Below are positions 23,091 to 33,013 of a stretch of 64,000 bases of DNA, piece by piece; the stretch's first letter is position 1; the number at the start of each line of letters is the position of its first letter. This DNA is from Branchiostoma floridae (Eukaryota; Chordata; Leptocardii; Amphioxiformes; Branchiostomatidae). Below the pieces are notes generated by a model. That model worked only from the letters and a program-made list of their open reading frames with translations, was not told where the DNA came from and made no database searches. The stretch lies in contig NC_049979.1 of NCBI RefSeq assembly GCF_000003815.2, forward strand, positions 15,658,275 through 15,722,274, given 5' to 3'. The translations under genes and the position numbers were made by a program.

Positions 23091-25163
23091 CTACTTTGGT
23101 ACAGTGGCAGCATCTTCATCGTCAGAAATCAGGGGCCATTGCTCATCAGAAGGCTGTTGTTGTCCTGTTGATGGAGCTGTTTCAGTAGCAAAATCTTCAG
23201 AACCAGCATCTTCCTGCACCTAAGGTATGATAGGATGCATGTCAGCCATGCATATGTCACATGCAGAAGCTATGTGTGGACAGCGCTACAAGACACACAT
23301 ACATGAAGGCATCTATGCGTACATAAAAACAGCACATAATTTCCAATATACATAATTTAAAATTTGTAGGCCACATTGTAAATTGACTAATAGGAGCTTT
23401 TGAAAAGAAACTGTTAGGATATGAGTGCAATTCGGGACCAACTGGTAGACAGAAACACACCTGTATTGCGATTGAGGTGGGCTCAGTGCGGTCTTGTCCA
23501 CTCTCCTGCTCGGCTTCGACTGTGACTGCAGGTCCTGCAGGCGCCTGAACGACCTCATCATCTACTGGTGCAGGGGGTACTGGAATCTGTACGAGACCTC
23601 CTTGATTTTCTATAAGTACAAAACCGGATTAGCTAGATACTGTGGCAGCTCTTCTGCTAAACAAGGAAACCGTAATCTAATTTCATAAAGGAGATGATGG
23701 CCTTCTTTTTATCAACTACTGTTTACTCTGTAGTGTTGTAAAATCAATTATCCTGTAATGTTTATTCACTTATTTCTATCGTGACGCCTTCAACAAGCTT
23801 GTGTAAATAACTACTTGTATTGTGCCGTTACCTTGGTCCCTGTGCTGTTCCTCATCATGGCGCCTTCTGTACCACAGCTTGTACAAAAGGACCGCAGCCA
23901 GCATGGACAGCACCAGGACAGGCACTCCAACACCCACTCCGATCTTCCATTGATCTGAAAGAGAGAACATTTGTATGCCATTAATTGTGTATCAGCATGT
24001 AGAAAAGCAAGTTTAAGATGGTATTGACAAAATATTGTTTTCCTACAAGTATCCCGATGGGTTGTTTTCGATCAATCAATCAATCAATCGATAGATCGAT
24101 AGATTGACTTAGATTTACTAAGAAACAAACGTTCTGAAGAATGTGCCATTTGATCCTTGTTGGGGAATCCCCAATCGCTAGGCTTTTGAAGGCAGAGGCA
24201 GAGTAAATATGAGCTAATGGGTTATGTCATTCAAAGTAAACATTGCTTTGTTCTTGAGTCTTGACCATATAAGGCAACAATACTCAGTCACACATTTTTG
24301 TTTGTTTTCTTTCGATCACTCCTTACCTCTGAATGTGGCCTCTGACCCAAGGTTACTGCCATTGAACTAACGTTATAGGGAGACTACAGTTCTTGGGAAT
24401 TCACCAACCTCTGATGAGTTTTCGTACATGATATGATATGATGAAGTGACTTAGACATAGAACTGTCAATAAAGATTACTTACCAGGCGTCTTGGAACCT
24501 TTTCCTGGTGTACCTTCAAGAAAAACGTCAACTTGTCAGGTGAAAACGTATCTGTACAAAAATATCTTAGAAGTGGCTGCATCTATTCATGCTATATGCT
24601 ATGTGACAGATAAAATGAATAGGAAGACAATTATATATATAAACTTAATTCAGATCTAATCTATTACCAAAAAATGACACAATGATACCCTGCAGGAGGC
24701 AAGCCAATAAACTTTTCTGTGTCATTTCATTTCATTATATTGTAAATAGCATGGTCGCCGATAAAAAGGAAAAGGGAAAACAAGAAGTAGAACTCACCAC
24801 AAAGTGCGCAATATGGAGAATCCGGGTACTTGGTGCATGTATCACACGCAACACAGTTCCCTAGGCCATCGGGCACTTCACCAGCGGCACATGCAGCCAA
24901 GGCTATATTAAGTGCGGCAGGTGCATCTGTAACAGCAGAAGGTATGGTCTAAGATTTGACAGACGAATTTTTTTAACATTTTGACACTTTTCCAAAATAT
25001 TTGAGGGGCATCATAAAGGAAGACTGTTGAACATGAACTGAAAGACCATGCGTGTTTACGATGAGATGCATCTGATGCATGTTTGCTCACCTTCAGTATT
25101 GCCAAATGCCAAAGCCATGGCCATGATGGCTGCTGCCGTCCCCACTTTGTTCCTAATCGACAT
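23091..25163 (-). CDS. Fn14/TWEAK-receptor-like TNFR family member
   Basis: Six minus-strand exons (25091-25163, 24798-24926, 24484-24513, 23832-23954, 23461-23609, 23091-23219) join in phase to 210 residues. A hydrophobic N terminus (about 1-21) acts as signal peptide. A single six-cysteine module follows at C37, C49, C52, C55, C64 and C67. Human Fn14 (TNFRSF12A), as I know it, has C36, C49, C52, C55, C64 and C67, so spacing is almost identical, including the x2-x2-x8-x2 pattern. A short linker, a membrane helix (about 82-102) and a basic YRRR stop-transfer come next. The acidic tail of about 105 residues is much longer than the short tail of Fn14. It contains AEQE (151-154), which fits the general TRAF-binding pattern [PSAT]x[QE]E. 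The Fn14 PIEET motif is not seen. By analogy it would signal through TRAFs, three of which lie downstream in this window. Confidence 0.82.
24162..24171. promoter_or_regulatory. NF-kappaB-type motif in an Fn14-like intron
   Basis: GGGGAATCCC (with a further C) matches the GGGRNNYYCC kappaB consensus perfectly and is nearly palindromic. It lies in the intron before the membrane-segment exon of the Fn14-like gene. One site alone is weak evidence, since several matches are expected by chance in 64 kb. Confidence 0.35.
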
Positions 25164-26740
25164 TATACAACGCTACTTCGACCAAAGGTAGCCTGCAAAT
25201 CACCAACCTGTAAATTGAACCGAGGCAAAGTCAATTACAGCTTTGATATGGTTAACCTTTGCTCCCGTCATGGCACTACCTAGAAGTATATGTGGACGCC
25301 TCGACGTAAAAATAAACCCGTCGACAGTCGAGAAATGTACAAAGAAACGCACGGAAGCATCAGACAAACAGTTTGTTAACTTTAAGTCTTTATTATCTGT
25401 ACCATCGCAGTAACTTTCCATTCAACCTTTATAATAGGCGGCGACGGGAACGGTCACCTGGCATTATGATTAATTACGCACGGGACTTTCCAATGTCTGC
25501 CGATGGGGATTCCCGGCCCCGCATACCTGTACAACAGTTAGTCATATCCGGACCCGGCCATTTAACGGTCCGGAATTTGCGCATTCTATCACACCCAGTG
25601 GGAAATTGGCCATCGGTCAGAAAATGATAGATTCAAATTATCTGAAGAAACCCAAAAAATGCATATCCAACCACATTCATGGCCGGTAACGTGTGAAACA
25701 AACAATACCGCGAGGCTTGTAAGGTAGCCAGGCCGGAAGTGGGACAAATGGCAAACATTATAACAGTTAGTAGTACTAGTAGTTTTCGCCGTTATATCAT
25801 AATTACACAGTAACAATAACCACACTACTGCTAGAGAACCCCCTGCCAAACTGCTAGCGGTATCTAATTTGGTATGGAGACAGATGTAGCCGCTCCGTTA
25901 CCTGATCTTTGTCCTGACCGCCTCGGGGGAGTTCTATGACAAAAGTGGGTGAGCTTGAGCGGCGCCGCCGTGTTGTGCGGTTCTGTGTGTTGCGTCACCA
26001 ATATGCAATTCTGAACGATTCCATTTGACTTGGTAGTCGGGGTGAGGGGTGGGGGTGGATCAAATCTATCCACCAAAAAACTGAGTGCGGGTTTGCCTTA
26101 ATAAAGATATCCTAACGATTCAGAGAAACTGAAAGGATAGGAAAACGGAGTTTTGACTAATTTTACTTGAACAATGGGAAAATGTAAAGTAACGTTAGAG
26201 GCTGACCAAGGTCTTTGGGCTAAAAAGGTAAAACGGATATTAGTTTCTTCCAAGTCACGTTTCATTCAGACTATTGGATAGGTTCACTTTCCAATCTGGA
26301 CAGGACACGTAACCACAACACAAATGGTACAATGTAGTTTGGTCCTGCAATTGATGGTGAAGATTTCTAGAAGTTTAACGTTACATTTTGTCCATTAAAC
26401 GAATGTGTCATCCAGCTTTCTTCTGATATCACAGTACATTGGATAGGAGGCCGGGTCTCCACGTCTCAGATCAGACCAGTTTGGGCTGGAAATATCTTAC
26501 AGTACTATACATGGCAAGAAATTGGACATTAAGAAACATGGGGCATTTCCAAACCTAACAGAAGACCTAACGTAGAATGATATTGCACCCAAGGGAATTC
26601 ACCGATTTTTGCAACACAATCCACCTTACATGCCAATCAGGTACTTGAATTTCATGTTGTCTGGGCTGGGACAGTATACACATTTTCCATCAACCCTTCG
26701 TCCAAAACCTTCCACAGCCTCGCCATCCTGACACAAGAGG
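25164..26740. other. 5' flank of the Fn14-like gene and spacer
   Basis: No coding signal is recognised. A perfect kappaB motif lies at 25505-25514. The rest is unique-looking AT-rich sequence up to the edge of the foldback element. Confidence 0.45.
25505..25514. promoter_or_regulatory. NF-kappaB motif upstream of the Fn14-like gene
   Basis: GGGGATTCCC, a perfect kappaB decamer, lies about 340 bases upstream of the start codon of the minus-strand Fn14-like gene, in a CpG-containing stretch. The same core appears upstream of TRAF-A and TRAF-C. Function is inferred. Confidence 0.4.
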
Positions 26741-26845
26741 GACACCGAGTCTCAAGCAAACCTTACATAACGGCATTAGCACGGGTGGTCCTTCTTAACA
26801 AGACACAAGACACGCGCAACCAAGTTTTTCCACCTTACGTTACGA

Positions 26846-27235
26846 GCTGCGATTTTTTCGTCAACCCTTACGTTACGGAAGCCTGTCCGCTATCTCGGGC
26901 TGCGATTTTTTCGTCAACCCTTACGTTACGGAAGCCTGTCCGCTATATCTAGCTGCGATTTTTTTTGTCAACCCTTACGTTACGGAAGCCTGTCCGCTAT
27001 CTCGAGCTGCGATTTTTTTGTCAACCCTTACGTTACGGAAGCCTGTCCGCTATCTCGAGCTGCGATGTTTTCGTCAACCCTTACGTTACGGAAGCCTGTC
27101 CGCTATCTCGAGCTGCGATTTTTTAGTCAACCCTTACGTTACGGAAACCAGTTCAAGCCAGTTGCGTGTCCGCTATCTCGAGCTGCGATCTTTTCGTCAA
27201 ACGTTACGGAAGTGGTCAATTATGTCCAGGTCCTG
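26846..27235. repeat. Left array of 53-bp satellite A
   Basis: GCTGCGATT recurs at 26846, 26899, 26952, 27006, 27059, 27112 and 27182, giving about seven units of mainly 53 bp. Each carries CAACCCTTACGTTACGGAAG. The last interval is stretched by a small insertion, which is also present in the matching right-arm unit, so the palindrome formed after that change or the arms have been homogenised. Confidence 0.9.
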
Positions 27236-27468
27236 TGTGGCCCGTTGACGGAAGTGGTCAATTATACGCAAAATCCAAACACTCAGGGCCCCAACGAATA
27301 TCGAAACAGTCTATATAAAGACACGAAAATATGAAAAAATGGAGCGTTTAATACCAGTCCTATGATCTTTTAAACCGAACGTTTTTAGGTGGAGACACAG
27401 CCCGGTGTGATTCTTTTAGTTCATGTTTACCAGAGTCGTTGGAGAATGCCCCACTGAATGACCAGCAG

Positions 27469-28154
27469 CATGCACGCCTGGCTTGGCACGTGTTGAGCAA
27501 ATGTGCTTCCAAGTGTCAACTCGAAGGTCATACTACACATTTTACCAGAGAAACATTTTTTCGAAATGTTTTAGATTAGGCTATATGTAATGTTTTTTAC
27601 GAGAACTTTGCTTAACAGAAGCTCGGTGACAGCTTGTGTACTGATGACTGCTAAATTCTCCCAACCGCCGGATTTTTCCAGCTGTGGGCTCGCCGGCCTC
27701 ACATTTCTTCCCCTTTACAGCGTTCTTTAGAAGAAAATCATGTAAGCTCCCAAAGTTCTGCACAACATTTTGAATGTCGGAATATTAGTTCTGACCTTCT
27801 GATGGCCAAAAATCACTACCTAACAAATGAAGTCGATTTTGGTGGTCATTTTCAAAATCGTCAACCTCACACACTAAACAGCACCAAACTGGGTGCAACG
27901 CAGACGTGATAACGCCAGAGGGGACGTCACTTTATACAACTTGGAACGCCGTGGTAGCAAAAGTTCCACTCTTGTTGTAGCAAAATTTCCACTCTTGTTC
28001 ATATTTGATGCACGGCATTGAACCGGAAAACATAATCATCATCGTACACTGGGCTCCTTGAAAACTAACTTCAATGAGCGTGATGTGTAGTATGACCTTC
28101 GAGTTTACACTTGGAAGCACATTTGCTCAACACGTGCCAAGCCAGGCGTGCATG
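27469..28154. mobile_element. 678-bp inverted-repeat transposon nested in the foldback
   Basis: The element spans 27473-28150. It has 68-bp terminal inverted repeats (one mismatch) starting CACGCCTGGCTTGGCACGTG. CATG is duplicated at 27469-27472 and 28151-28154. The opposite arm of the palindrome retains the uninterrupted site, AGCAGCATGTGTTCC in reverse complement, which shows directly that this is an insertion with a 4-bp duplication. No transposase is present, so it is non-autonomous. A 4-bp duplication with CAC ends is compatible with Chapaev-like (CACTA-related) transposases, but this is not certain. Confidence 0.85.
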
Positions 28155-28639
28155 TGTTCCAGGAATGAGTGTACCCCAGGAAAATCGGTCCCTTTTACAC
28201 GGTGGGCGTGGCCTAAAAAGTACGAAGGCCCACAGCAACATTTAAGCACACAGCCGGGATTCTCTGCCCCCTATTGAATTAATGTATAACAGATGAATAG
28301 GGACACATTTTCCCGGGGTTTAAGCCGGGATTTTCTGTCCCCTCACTAAATGTATTACAAGAATGGGGTCATATTTTCCCGTTTTGTTTTTTAAAGACAT
28401 ATCTCGTAATACAACGTTTAAGAAAATGAACGTTAAGTGAACAAGAAGGCTCATTAGTTCGACATTTGTAGGGATTCCATGTTAACATATCCCAAAGGTG
28501 TCCATCAGCTACAAGTCAACTAGTCTCACTGTAGTAAAATTTGAAACCTGTTTCTCGACTTGAAACTACAACTCTTGACATTAATTTCAATGTTTCTAAA
28601 TCAAATAAATATGACTTTTTGGCGATGCCTTACGGGTGA

Positions 28640-30350
28640 ATGGGACATATTTCCCCGGGGTAACCAGTATTTCCCCTCACTGAATGACTATAACAGATGA
28701 ATGGGGACACATTTTCCTAGGATTTTCAGTTCCCTCGCTTAATGTGTTACAAGAATGGGGACAGTTTTTCCTAGGATTTTCTGTCCACTCACGGAATGTA
28801 TAACAGCTGAATGGGGATAGATTTTCCTAGGATTTTCTGTCCCCTCGCTTAATGTATTACGAGAATGGGGACACTCACTGAATGTCCCCTCACTGAATGA
28901 CCATAACAGATGAATGGGGACACATTTTCCTAGGATTTTCAGTCTCCTTGCTTAATGTATTACGAGAATGGGGACACGTTTTCCTAGGATTTTCTGTCCC
29001 CTCACAGAATGACTACAACAGATGAATGGGGACAGATTTTCCTAGGATTTTCTGTCCCCTCGCTGAATGACTACAACAGATGAATGGGGACACGTTTTCC
29101 TAGGATTTCCTGTCCCCTCACAGAATGTATTACGAGAATGGGGACACATTTTCCTAGGATTTTCTGTCCCCTCGCTGAATGTATTACGAGAATGGGGACA
29201 CATTTTCCTAGGATTTCCTGTCCCCTCACGGAATGTATAACAGGTGAATGAGGACACATTTTCCCGGGATTTTCTGTCCCCTCGCTGAATGTATTACGAG
29301 AATGGGGACACATTTTCCTAGGATTTTCTGTCCCCTCGCTTAATGTATTACGAGAATGGGGACACATTTTCCTAGGATTTCCTGTCCCCTCACGGAATGT
29401 ATAACAGGTGAATGGGGACACATTTTCCTAGGATTTTCTGTCCCCTCACGGAATGTATTACGAAAATGGGGACAGATTTTCCTAGGATTTTCTGTCCCCT
29501 CGCTGAATGACTACAACAGATGAATGGGGACACGTTTTCCTAGGATTTCCTGTCCCCTCACAGAATGTATTACGAGAATGGGGACACATTTTCCTAGGAT
29601 TTTCTGTCCCCTCGCTGAATGTATTACGAGAATGGGGACACATTTTCCTAGGATCGTATACATTAAGCAAGGAGACTGAAAATCCTAGGAAAATGTGTCC
29701 CCATTCTCGTAATACATTAAGAGAGGGGAAAGAAAATCCTAGGAAAATGTGTCCCCATTCTCGTAATACATTCTGTGAGGGGACAGAAAATCCTAGGAAA
29801 ATGTGTCCCCATTCTCGTAATACATTCAGTGAGGGGACAGAAAATCCTAGGAAATTGTGTCCCCATTCTCATAATACATTCAGTGAGGGGACTGAAAATC
29901 CTAGGAAAACGTGTCCCCATTCTCGTAATACATTAAGCGAGGGGACAGAATATCCCGGGAAAATGTTTCCTCATTCACCTGTAATACATTCCGCGAGGGG
30001 ACAGAAAATCCTATGAAAATGTGTCCCCATTCATCTGTTATACATTCCGTGAGGGGACAGAAAATCCTAGGAAAATGTGTACCCATTCATCTGTTATACA
30101 TTCCGTGAGGGGACAGAAAATCCTAGGAAAATGTGTCCCCATTCATCTGTTATACATTCCGTGAGGGGACAGAAAATCCCGGGAAAATGTGTCCCCATTC
30201 TTGTAACACATTCAGCGAGGGGACAGAAAATCCCGGGAAAATGTGTTCCCATTCATCTGTTATACATTAAGTGAGGGGACAGAAAATCCTAGGAAAATGT
30301 GTACCCATTCATCTGTTATAGTCATTCAGTCGGTTACCCTGGGGAAATAT
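28640..30350. repeat. Inverted double array of satellite B
   Basis: Units of 53-58 bp contain ATGGGGACACATTTTCCTAG, GATTTTCTGTCCCCTC and either GTATTACGAGA or CTACAACAGATGA. They run in one direction to about 29655 and then in the opposite direction, so the array is a palindrome centred there. CCTAGG in each unit is itself a palindrome. Two unit variants, distinguished by their ATTACGAGA or ACAACAGATGA ends, alternate irregularly. Confidence 0.92.
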
Positions 30351-30879
30351 GTCCCCATTCACCCGTAATGCATTCGATGGCCAAAAAGTCGAAAAACATG
30401 TTTTAAATTTGACCACAGTGAGACTAGTTGACTTTTAGTTGAGGGGACATTAATCCCGAGTACCTTTGGGGATATGTTAACCTGGAATCCCTACAAATGC
30501 CAAACTAATGAGCCTTTTTCGTTCACTGAACGTTCATATCTTTTTAATGCTGTATTACGAGATATGTCTTCAAGATGAAAAAAAGGGTGGGCATCGGAAG
30601 ATCTAAGGGCACCGAAAATCTAATCTGCCCGGGAAAATGGGCCCCCTTCTTTCAATCACTACAAAAAGTATGTTTGTTCTTTAAACATTCAAGTTTAAGA
30701 TGTGCGTTACATTGAAAAACAGCTTTCAATGTTGAAATATAGCATATAATAGTCTTTGTTGCTGTGGGCTTTCGTACTTTTAGGCCACGCCCACCGGCCT
30801 CAAATTGGACCAATGGCAGGAGGGGGACTGATTTTCCTGGGGAGACACATATTCCTGGAACACATGCTGCTGGTCATTC

Positions 30880-30916
30880 AGTGGGGCAAGGAGGTTTCAA
30901 CCTCCTTGAGTGGGGC
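30880..30916. mobile_element. Micro-palindrome in the right foldback arm
   Basis: A 22-bp hairpin (30887-30908; arms CAAGGAGGTT and its reverse complement around TC) is flanked by AGTGGGGC at 30880-30887 and 30909-30916. The equivalent position in the left arm (near 27453) is uninterrupted, which confirms a real insertion rather than chance. Confidence 0.75.
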
Positions 30917-31159
30917 ATTCTCCAACGATTCTGGTAAACATGAACTAAAAGAATCACACCGGGCTGTGTCTCCACCTAAAAACGTTCGGTTTAAAAGATC
31001 ATAGGACTGGTATTAAACGCTCCAATTTTTTCATATTTTCGTGTCTTTATATAACGGTTAGACTGTTTCGATATTCGTTTGGGCCCTGAGTGTTTGGATT
31101 TGCGTATAATTGACCACTTCCGTCAACGGGCCACACAGGACCTGGACATAATTGACCAC

Positions 31160-31700
31160 TTCCGTAACGTTTGACGAAAAGATCGCAGCTCGAGATAGCG
31201 GACACGCAACTGGCTTGAAGTTGAACTGGTTTCCGTAACGTAAGGGTTGACTAAAAAATCGCAGCTCGAGATAGCGGACAGGCTTCCGTAACGTAAGGGT
31301 TGACGAAAACATCGCAGCTCGAGATAGCGGACAGGCTTCCGTAACGTAAGGGTTGACAAAAAAAGCGCAGCTCGAGATAGTGGACAGGCTTCCGTAACGT
31401 AAGGGTTGACAAAAAAATCGCAGCTCGAGATAGCGGACAGGCTTCCGTAACGTAAGGGTTGACTAAAATATCGCAGCTCGAGATAGCGGACAGGCTTCCG
31501 TAACGTAAGGGTTGACAAAAAAATCGCAGCTCGAGATAGCGGACAGGCTTCCGTAACGTAAGGGTTGACTAAAACATCGCAGCTCGAGATAGCGGACAGG
31601 CTTCCGTAACGTAAGGGTTCACTAAAACATCGCAGCTCGAGATAGCGGACAGGCTTCCGTAACGTAAGGGTTGACCAAAAAAAAATCGCAGCTCGAGATA
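31160..31700. repeat. Right array of 53-bp satellite A
   Basis: About ten inverted copies of the unit seen at 26.8-27.2 kb, each reading CTTCCGTAACGTAAGGGTTG then CGCAGCTCGAGATAGCGGAC. There are more units than in the left array, so copy number has changed in one arm since the palindrome formed. Confidence 0.9.
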
Positions 31701-31739
31701 GCGGGCAAGCAACGGGCCATGAACGACACCGAGCAACCT

Positions 31740-32560
31740 GTTAGTCCTCTGTACTGAAATTCCCAAGGGAGACATGAATGAACCCCTGGTGTAGATTTTA
31801 CTCGTAGCCACTGAATGCAGACTGTTATGAAAACACAATGATGTATTTAAATCGATAACCCGTTGGTTTGTAAGCTTATTTGTAAGTTTTTGAAATGCCC
31901 CATGTTTCAGAATGTCCAATATTTTGCCACTACTGTACAGTACATGTACCTTGACCCGCGTACCCGCCACCCCACGTTCAATACGATCAGGGCGTGGCTT
32001 GAGTACATTTCACATTTCACGGTCTATTCATGGAATTCCCCGTTGACTAATGTGGGTGACTCGTACACACCTGACCTTGCCTTCACTTGGGGAAATTTCT
32101 CAGTGTGTGAGCCTTCTACTTGAGTTTCACAAAATAGATCAATCACGTAGCTTTAGCACTGCAATTATTGACGATGAAGAGTTACTTGACAGTAACAAAC
32201 GTTAGGTGATAACATTCTGTCCAATAAACGGCAAGTCATTGTTTCAATGTCAGTTTTCCCCTCGACAAGGGGACAGATAAAACCAGTCTGGGCTGGCTCT
32301 CGCGACATTGATTTGTGCTCGCGACATCGCCTCTGTGCATGGCACTGTCTGCACAGCCTTCGAGATGGACTCACAACTGCTATAAAGCTAACATTTCGCC
32401 GTCTTATTTACGTTAACGTTAAAATCCCCAGGAACTGAATAAAGTTATATAACTGTGTTAATAGGTGTGCAATAGCGCATCATATTTTTTTTCGAAATGA
32501 CTCATTTATCGTTCAGTAGGCAGCCTATATGTCAAAAGTTACAGAAACATTTCCATAGGT
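31740..32560. other. Spacer, no gene seen
   Basis: Unique-looking sequence between the foldback element and a hairpin MITE. No protein similarity and no credible exon were found. Confidence 0.5.
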
Positions 32561-32568
32561 AAAAAAAT

Positions 32569-32785
32569 TTACTCTCCAAGGAGAGGTTAGGCTCCGGTTG
32601 TTTTTTTAAAACGTTTTTAGTCGTTTTTATCGGGCTTTCTATTTTGTATTGCATCTTGTACTGCCAAAACCTGGCTGGCGGACTTCAAGAAACAATACAA
32701 AATAGAAAAGCCAGATAAAAACGAAAAAAAAACACGTAAAAAACAACAACAGCCGGAGCCTAACCTCTGCTTGGAGACTAAAACA
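32569..32785. mobile_element. Hairpin MITE of about 215 bp
   Basis: The ends CTCCAAGGAGAGGTTAGGCT and its reverse complement (with a GCAG variant) close an almost full-length foldback; inner AAAACG and TATTTTGTATT segments also pair. TA flanks both ends, suggesting a TA target as for Tc1/mariner-type elements. Solo termini of the same family occur near 5235 and 11334. Confidence 0.75.
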
Positions 32786-32859
32786 TTTTACCATGGTATC
32801 AAACTTAGCTTCATGGTTTTATCTTTCAAAAGTTGATCAGAACAATCCGCGGTGCATTC

Positions 32860-33013
32860 CTGAGTGACGCAGTTCCGCTTCCGGTCGCCATCCGTGCTGC
32901 ATGCTTTAGCTGGTTGCCTCAGAACCGGCTAAGAAGAGAACCAATTCTGTGCACAAAGCTACATTTTAGGAAACCTGTTTGTGATATAACAACAGTGTGA
33001 TCGATCGTCTGTA
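32860..33013 (+). promoter_or_regulatory. NAA20 promoter region
   Basis: CpG-containing sequence with GCTTCCGGT (ETS/GABP-type site) and GTGACGCAG lies about 110-150 bases upstream of the NAA20 start codon. This is typical of housekeeping promoters. No TATA box is seen. The transcription start is not determined. Confidence 0.45.

Larger units (their letters stand above)
26741..31733. mobile_element. Giant foldback (palindromic) element, about 5 kb
   Basis: The two halves are inverted copies. From outside in, each arm has a tandem array of 53-bp unit A, a unique segment of several hundred bases, and a tandem array of 53-58-bp unit B; the arms meet near 29655. Matching unique segments include 27236-27470 against about 30868-31150, and 28155-28640 against about 30370-30865. 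GACACCGAG occurs at 26741-26749 and 31725-31733, just outside the arms, and could be a 9-bp target duplication, though the immediate termini do not mirror each other. No transposase is encoded; the long reading frames here are repeat artefacts. The architecture resembles foldback-type DNA transposons (FB, Galileo). Membership of a known family is not claimed. Confidence 0.8.

Noticed and set aside
24072..24110. ATCAATCAATCA/GATAGATCGATA run as a regulatory cluster
   Set aside because: A short simple-sequence repeat in an intron, with nothing to distinguish it from microsatellite drift.
29071..30274. Long repetitive reading frames (up to about 170 codons) in the middle of the foldback element
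   Set aside because: They follow the 53-58-bp satellite B on both strands, change frame with unit length and show no protein-like composition beyond the repeat. They are artefacts of a stop-poor repeat.
26846..31700. CRISPR-like array of direct repeats
   Set aside because: The units are contiguous satellites without unique spacers, occur in inverted orientation and lie in an animal genome, so this is not a CRISPR array.
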